64,000 nt of DNA from WLJO01 sp945889085. GTDB taxonomy: Bacteria > Actinomycetota > Acidimicrobiia > Acidimicrobiales > Ilumatobacteraceae. Under the pieces are notes generated by a model. It worked only from the letters and a program-made list of their open reading frames with translations, did not search any database and was not told where the DNA came from. Shown piece by piece: positions 60,144 through 64,000 of this stretch. Both the position numbers and the translations under genes were made by a program. The stretch spans positions 1 to 64,000 of the forward strand of contig CAMDBM010000006.1 of the NCBI GenBank assembly GCA_945889085.1, given 5' to 3'. Positions within the stretch are counted from its first letter, which is position 1, and the number at the start of each line of letters is the position of its first letter.

Positions 60144-61556
60144 CTAGACGAGGTAATTCGACAGGCCGCGCCTGACGAATTTGCCGTGGCCCTTGCGGCC
60201 GAGGTACTGGTCATTGTCGATGAGTACGGTGCCGCGCGAGAGCACGGTGTCCACCTTGCCGTCGATCACCCAGCCCTCCCATGAGGAGTGGTCCATGTTC
60301 ATGTGGTGCTTCTTGCCGTAGCCGATCTCGGTGCGGGCATTCGGGTCCCACACCACGATGTCGGCGTCCGACCCGGGGGCGATGATGCCCTTCTTCGGGT
60401 ACATGCCGAACATCTTCGCCGGGTTGGTGGAACAGGTCTCCACCCAGCGCTCGAGCGAGAGGTGGCCCTGCACGACACCCTGGTAGATGAGCTCCATCCG
60501 GTGCTCGACACCGCCCATGCCGTTGGGGATCTTCGAGAAGTCGCCGATGCCGAGTTCCTTCTGGTCCTTGAAGCAGAAGGGGCAGTGATCGGTGGATACC
60601 ACGGCGAGTTCGTTCATGCGCAGGCCCTTCCACAGGTCCGCGTGGTGGTGACGGTGATCGTGTTTGGAACGGATCGGCGGTGAGCACACGTACTTCGCGC
60701 CCTCGAACCCTGGCTGGGCGAGGTGATCCTCGAGCGTCATGTAGAGGTACTGCGGGCAGGTCTCGGCAAACACGTTCTGCCCGTTGTGGCGCGCCTCGGC
60801 AACCTCGTCGAGTGCCTCCGACGCAGACATGTGCACGATGTACAGGGGCACGTTGCCGGCCACCTTGGACAGCACGATTGCCCGGTGTGTCGCCTCACCC
60901 TCGAGGTCTGATGGGCGGGTGATCGAGTGATACTTCGGGTCGCGTTCACCGCGTGCGAGTGCTTGGGCAACGAGCACGTCGATGGCGATCCCGTTCTCGG
61001 CGTGCATCATGATGAGGGCGCCGCACTCTGATGCCGTCTGCATCGCCTTGAGGATCTGGCCGTCGTCGCTGTAGAACACGCCCGGATAGGCCATGAACAG
61101 CTTGAAGCTCGTGATGCCCTCGTGCTCGGTGAGGTACTTCATCGCCTTGAGCGACTCGTCGTCGATACCGCCGACGATCTGGCTGAACGAGTAGTCGACG
61201 GCGCAGTTCTCGGCCGCCTTGTGGTGCCACTCGGTCAGCGAGTCGTACACGTTCCCGCCGTACCGCTGCACGGCCATGTCACAGATGGTGGTGACCCCGC
61301 CCCAGGCCGCTGCGCGCGTGCCGGTCTCGAAGGTGTCGGACGCCTCGGTGCCGCCGAACGGCAGCTCGAAGTGGGTGTGAACATCCACACCGCCGGGGAT
61401 CACGTACTTGCCGGTTGCGTCGATGACACGGTGGCCGTCAGTGGGAGCGGTTCCTGGCAGGTACATCGCGACGACAATCTCGCCGTCGACGAGCACGTCC
61501 TGCGCGATCTGGCCGGTCGGGCTGATGACGGCGCCGTTCTTGATGACGATTCCCAT
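60144..61556 (-). CDS. Dihydropyrimidinase/D-hydantoinase, copy 2
   Basis: 470 residues, same length and layout as copy 1 at 54755-56167 and very similar throughout. HxH in GGVDVHTHFELP, carbamylated Lys in GITSFKLFMAYPGV, His in LYIVHMSASEALDE and Asp in VVSTDHCPFCFKDQ are intact, so both copies should be active. Differences cluster at the substrate pocket edges (for instance HFELPFGGTEASDTFE versus HLDLPLGGTVVSDNFE). ATG 61556 (MGIVIKNGAVI) is preceded by AGAGGGA. It is the second gene of the cluster, after the SDR gene; the 129-nt space between them holds a GCTGCCG/CGGCAGC inverted repeat at 61634-61659. Confidence 0.93.
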   Translation of the reverse strand: MGIVIKNGAVISPTGQIAQDVLVDGEIVVAMYLPGTAPTDGHRVIDATGKYVIPGGVDVHTHFELPFGGTEASDTFETGTRAAAWGGVTTICDMAVQRYGGNVYDSLTEWHHKAAENCAVDYSFSQIVGGIDDESLKAMKYLTEHEGITSFKLFMAYPGVFYSDDGQILKAMQTASECGALIMMHAENGIAIDVLVAQALARGERDPKYHSITRPSDLEGEATHRAIVLSKVAGNVPLYIVHMSASEALDEVAEARHNGQNVFAETCPQYLYMTLEDHLAQPGFEGAKYVCSPPIRSKHDHRHHHADLWKGLRMNELAVVSTDHCPFCFKDQKELGIGDFSKIPNGMGGVEHRMELIYQGVVQGHLSLERWVETCSTNPAKMFGMYPKKGIIAPGSDADIVVWDPNARTEIGYGKKHHMNMDHSSWEGWVIDGKVDTVLSRGTVLIDNDQYLGRKGHGKFVRRGLSNYLV

Positions 61557-61685
61557 GTCGTGTCCCTCTGGGGTCGGTGGTTGGATCAGGCTGTGGCCGG
61601 CGGGCCCGGACGGGACCGTTCGGCGGAAGTTGCGCTGCCGTGACAGGCGACGCGGCAGCACCGCTGCGGAGCGAGCACATCCGGG

Positions 61686-62552
61686 TCACATCGGCACGAC
61701 GTACACCTTCTCCTCGGAGTTGCGCATCGCCGCGTCCAGCTCGTCGAGCGTCCAGGACTCTTTGCGCTCGATCCACGTCTCCTTCGGGTGCGACCAGAGT
61801 GCCAGCTTGCGACCGTTGAAGGTGAACAACTGGCTGCGCAGGTGTGAGGCGCGGTCGCTGCAGAGATAGACCACGAGCGGCGCAATGGTCTCCGGCGTGC
61901 CGAAGCCGAGGTCCGCTGCGGAGGGGACCGGCTTGCCCGTCTCCTCGGAGCGCTTCTTGGCCATGTCGAAGACCACTTGGGTCATGTCGGTCTCGGCAAT
62001 CGGCCACAGCGCGTTGGTGCGAATGTTGAAGCGGGAGAGTTCGACGTCCCACGCGTAGAGCATCCCCATCACGCCGGCCTTGGAGGCCGCGTAGTTGGTC
62101 TGGCCGATCGAGCCGGTGAAACCCGAGTTGGAGAAGATCTGCAGCAGGTGCCCACCGGTGGCCTTCATCGCGCGCGCTGCATGCCTGCTGACGGACCAGG
62201 TGCCGCGCAGGTTCACAGCGATCACCTCGTCGAACTCGTCGGGGGTCATGTTCATGAGCGTGCGGTCGCGCACGATGCCTGCATTGTTCACCACCGAGTC
62301 GACGCCGCCGTAGCGCTCCACGCACGTGGTGATGAGCCGCTCGGCGAGCGAGTCGTCGGTCACCGATCCGACAACCGGTTCGGCGGTGCCGCCGGCAGCG
62401 CGGATCTCCTCGGTGACCTGCTCGGCAAGCGCGGCATTGGTGCCGTTCACGACGAGCCGCGCGCCTGCTGCGGCCAGACCGAGCGCAAACCCCCTGCCCA
62501 GTCCACGGGTAGCCCCGGTAACGACGATGCGCTTGCCCTCGAGTGTGCTCAT
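61686..62552 (-). CDS. Short-chain dehydrogenase/reductase
   Basis: 288 residues. NAD(P)-binding GATRGLGRGFALG (TGxxxGxG), NNAG in SVVNNAGIVRDRT, catalytic Ser in IFSNSGFTGSIG, and YxxxK in NYAASKAGVMGML. It looks like a 3-hydroxyacyl-type or general SDR with an extra C-terminal tail (~50 residues, HPKETWIERKESWTLDELD). It is the first gene of the leftward cluster and may belong to the same operon; a 3-hydroxypropionate or 3-hydroxyisobutyrate dehydrogenase role would fit the pathway, but this is inference. Confidence 0.85.
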   Translation of the reverse strand: MSTLEGKRIVVTGATRGLGRGFALGLAAAGARLVVNGTNAALAEQVTEEIRAAGGTAEPVVGSVTDDSLAERLITTCVERYGGVDSVVNNAGIVRDRTLMNMTPDEFDEVIAVNLRGTWSVSRHAARAMKATGGHLLQIFSNSGFTGSIGQTNYAASKAGVMGMLYAWDVELSRFNIRTNALWPIAETDMTQVVFDMAKKRSEETGKPVPSAADLGFGTPETIAPLVVYLCSDRASHLRSQLFTFNGRKLALWSHPKETWIERKESWTLDELDAAMRNSEEKVYVVPM

Positions 62553-62586
62553 GACGGTCCCTCCGCCGCCGACTGTACCGCCCTGC

Positions 62587-63228
62587 CTACGCGACGCCGA
62601 AGGCGCTCAGGACGACGAGGACGAGTCCGGTGGTGAGGATGAACGCGTTGTACGTCGCGTGCGCTGCGGTGCTCTCCATGACGGCCTCGCGCGGGTCGTG
62701 TGTCGAGCGGAAGCGGCGGAGGTAGATGTTCATGAAGTAGACGCCACCGACGCTGAGGGCGAGCGCAACCGCGATCGGGATCCCGATGATGAGGTGGACG
62801 AGACCGAACGCCAGCACCTTGCGGGCTCGACGGGTGAAGGCCCACTGCTCGGCGCCCTGGCGGAACATCCGTTCCTCGGCGAGCGCGAACAGAGGCAGGG
62901 CGGGGAGGACGAGCAGGAGGAACGCGAGCGGGATGATCCACTCCCACACGGTTCCCGTCGTCCGGTCTGTCGTTCCCGCGATCGGGTTGCCCTGGCCGCC
63001 GATCGCCGTCCACCAACCCCAGTCGAGCCCAGGCACCGCCAAGAGGAGGGTGGCGACCGTGGCGACGGCGGTGAGCACGAGGGGCACGGGCCAGACGTGG
63101 CTCCAGCGGACCCGTCGGGCCACCTCGACCACGGTGGCGCGACCGCGGCCCGTGAGCGCAAGCCGAGCGGCGGTGAGCAGGCGCACGCCGACCACGGCGA
63201 GTACCACGTAGGTCAGCACCGTCTCCAC
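62587..63228 (-). CDS. CPBP-family intramembrane metalloprotease-like protein
   Basis: 213 residues with five or six hydrophobic helices. It shows the CPBP (Abi) motifs: EExxxR in LAEERMFRQG, FxxxH in LAFGLVHLIIG and HxxxN in AAHATYNAFILTTG. Bacterial members are putative membrane proteases or Rce1-like prenyl proteases, some tied to bacteriocin immunity. The start is uncertain; GTG 63228 before ETVLTYVVLAVVG is my choice, as longer frames are non-coding. It is divergent from the acyl-CoA dehydrogenase gene. Confidence 0.75.
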   Translation of the reverse strand: METVLTYVVLAVVGVRLLTAARLALTGRGRATVVEVARRVRWSHVWPVPLVLTAVATVATLLLAVPGLDWGWWTAIGGQGNPIAGTTDRTTGTVWEWIIPLAFLLLVLPALPLFALAEERMFRQGAEQWAFTRRARKVLAFGLVHLIIGIPIAVALALSVGGVYFMNIYLRRFRSTHDPREAVMESTAAHATYNAFILTTGLVLVVLSAFGVA

Positions 63229-63376
63229 AGCGACCGAGGCTAGGTGGCTGTCGGTCCGGCTCGGGTCTGGCGCCACTGATCCGGTTCGACGTTGTTGCTC
63301 GGGACGGGCGATGATGGGGGTGTGACGGCGGGGTGCCGCCACTCGTCGGAACGGCGTACAGCGGGGGATAACCAAC

Positions 63377-64000
63377 ATGGGATGGGATTTCGAGACCGAG
63401 CCAGAGTTCCAGAAGAAGCTGGACTGGATGGAGACGTTCGTGCGGGAGGAGATTTTCCCCCTCGAGACGCTCGCCGAGCACTGGCGCTCCGACGCCGGGC
63501 GGGCGCAGTTCAAGAGCATCACCGATCCGATGAAGGAAGAGGTCAAGAAGAAGGGCCTGTGGGCAGCGCACCTCCCTCCGGACATGGGCGGTCTGGGCTT
63601 CGGCCAAGTGAAGCTCGGCCTGATGCACGAGATCCTCGGCCAGACCCCGTACGGCCCCTCGATCTTCGGCAACAACGCGCCCGACTCCGGCAACGCCGAG
63701 CTCATCGCGGTGGGCGGGACGGAGCAGCAGAAGAAGGACTGGATGGAGCCGTTGCTCGCCGGCAAGTACCGCTCGTGCTTCTCGATGACCGAGCCCGGCG
63801 CCGGTGCGGACCCCACGCTGCTCACGACAAACGCGATGCTCGACGGTGACGAGTGGGTCATCAACGGCCACAAGTGGTTCTCGTCCAATGCCTCGGTGAG
63901 CGACTTCCTCCTCGTGATGGCCCGTACTGGCGATGCCGATACGAGTGCGTACAAGGCGTTCTCGATGTTCATCGTCCCGACGAAGACCAAGGGCGTGAAC
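63377..64000 (+). CDS. Acyl-CoA dehydrogenase (5' part; continues beyond window)
   Basis: The first 208 codons of an acyl-CoA dehydrogenase. Visible: WMETFVREEIFPLETLAEHW, HLPPDMGGLGFGQVKLGLMHEILG, CFSMTEPGAGADPTLL (flavin and substrate binding, the conserved MTEPxxGSD-like motif) and WVINGHKWFSSNASVSDFLLVMA. It oxidises acyl-CoA to enoyl-CoA with FAD, first step of beta-oxidation. The active-site Glu lies further downstream, outside the window. ATG 63377. Confidence 0.95.
   Translation, partial: MGWDFETEPEFQKKLDWMETFVREEIFPLETLAEHWRSDAGRAQFKSITDPMKEEVKKKGLWAAHLPPDMGGLGFGQVKLGLMHEILGQTPYGPSIFGNNAPDSGNAELIAVGGTEQQKKDWMEPLLAGKYRSCFSMTEPGAGADPTLLTTNAMLDGDEWVINGHKWFSSNASVSDFLLVMARTGDADTSAYKAFSMFIVPTKTKGVN

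Noticed and set aside
1..64000. tRNA, rRNA, CRISPR arrays, riboswitches
   Set aside because: I scanned for tRNA T-loop patterns, repeat-spacer arrays and known leader motifs and saw none that could be supported.

Overview
The window is a 64 kb stretch of a high-GC bacterial chromosome with dense, mostly intact genes, very strong G/C preference at third codon positions, GTG starts and many ATGA/GTGA stop-start overlaps. The gene content points to an actinobacterium, most likely of the class Acidimicrobiia (Ilumatobacter/Microthrix-type). The signs are three luciferase-like (probably F420- or flavin-dependent) oxidoreductases, small actinobacterial families (DUF3039, DUF4031, DUF1990), an Lhr helicase close to a Nei glycosylase, a MurA with Asp instead of the catalytic Cys, and DnaE2 under a CGAAC-type LexA box. 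This assignment is inference. No rRNA, tRNA, CRISPR array or prophage was found. The only mobile element is an ISL3-type transposase cut by the left edge.

The most interesting content is two probable selenoprotein genes that ordinary gene calling would split. At 2944-3990 a TlpA/ResA-like thioredoxin-fold gene is interrupted once, by an in-frame TGA exactly at the first redox position (Trp-TGA-Gly-Cys). At 20080-20580 a carboxymuconolactone decarboxylase/AhpD-like gene is interrupted once, by TGA at the second position of a CxxC motif (Cys-Gly-Leu-TGA). In both, a compact hairpin with a GGUC-containing apical loop lies 20-odd nucleotides downstream of the TGA, as expected for a bacterial SECIS. 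The first follows a Prx5-type peroxiredoxin gene by 6 nt. The second is translationally coupled to a paralogous-looking CMD-fold gene that lacks CxxC. No selA, selB, selC or selD is in the window, so these must lie elsewhere if the reading is right.

Layout. 1-1240: ISL3 transposase and its end. 1.7-5.3 kb: tyrosine phosphatase, peroxiredoxin, first selenoprotein, GYD and DUF1295 proteins. 5.5-12 kb: Lhr helicase, DUF1990, Nei glycosylase, FMN/F420-binding protein. 12-19.6 kb: MacB/FtsX-type ABC exporter, large zinc-ribbon/cyclase/ATPase/TPR protein, Tag glycosylase. 19.6-21.8 kb: CMD pair with the second selenoprotein, NMN adenylyltransferase-like protein, 1-Cys peroxiredoxin. 21.9-23.6 kb: SipW-type signal peptidase and a small secreted substrate. 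23.8-31.9 kb: two luciferase-like oxidoreductases, secreted HNH lipoprotein nuclease, GlpX, S9 peptidase, uncharacterised proteins. 31.9-40.5 kb: MFS transporter, MurA, NifU-domain protein, MeaB, enoyl-CoA hydratase, glucan phosphorylase plus glycosyltransferase. 40.7-51.5 kb: exported pair, SOS-controlled DnaE2, zinc proteins, serine hydrolase, rhomboid and PrsW proteases. 51.6-54.7 kb: a 1,017-residue surface protein. 54.7-62.6 kb: a leftward cluster for reductive pyrimidine (uracil/thymine) catabolism. The end carries a CPBP membrane protein and the start of an acyl-CoA dehydrogenase.

The genes form several functional units. Thiol/selenol redox defence comprises two peroxiredoxins and two selenoproteins. 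DNA repair comprises Lhr, Nei, Tag and DnaE2. Pyrimidine degradation (dihydropyrimidinase, omega-aminotransferase, methylmalonate-semialdehyde dehydrogenase) would deliver acetyl- or propionyl-CoA, consistent with MeaB (methylmalonyl-CoA mutase chaperone) and beta-oxidation genes nearby. Glycogen mobilisation is represented by the phosphorylase/glycosyltransferase pair.
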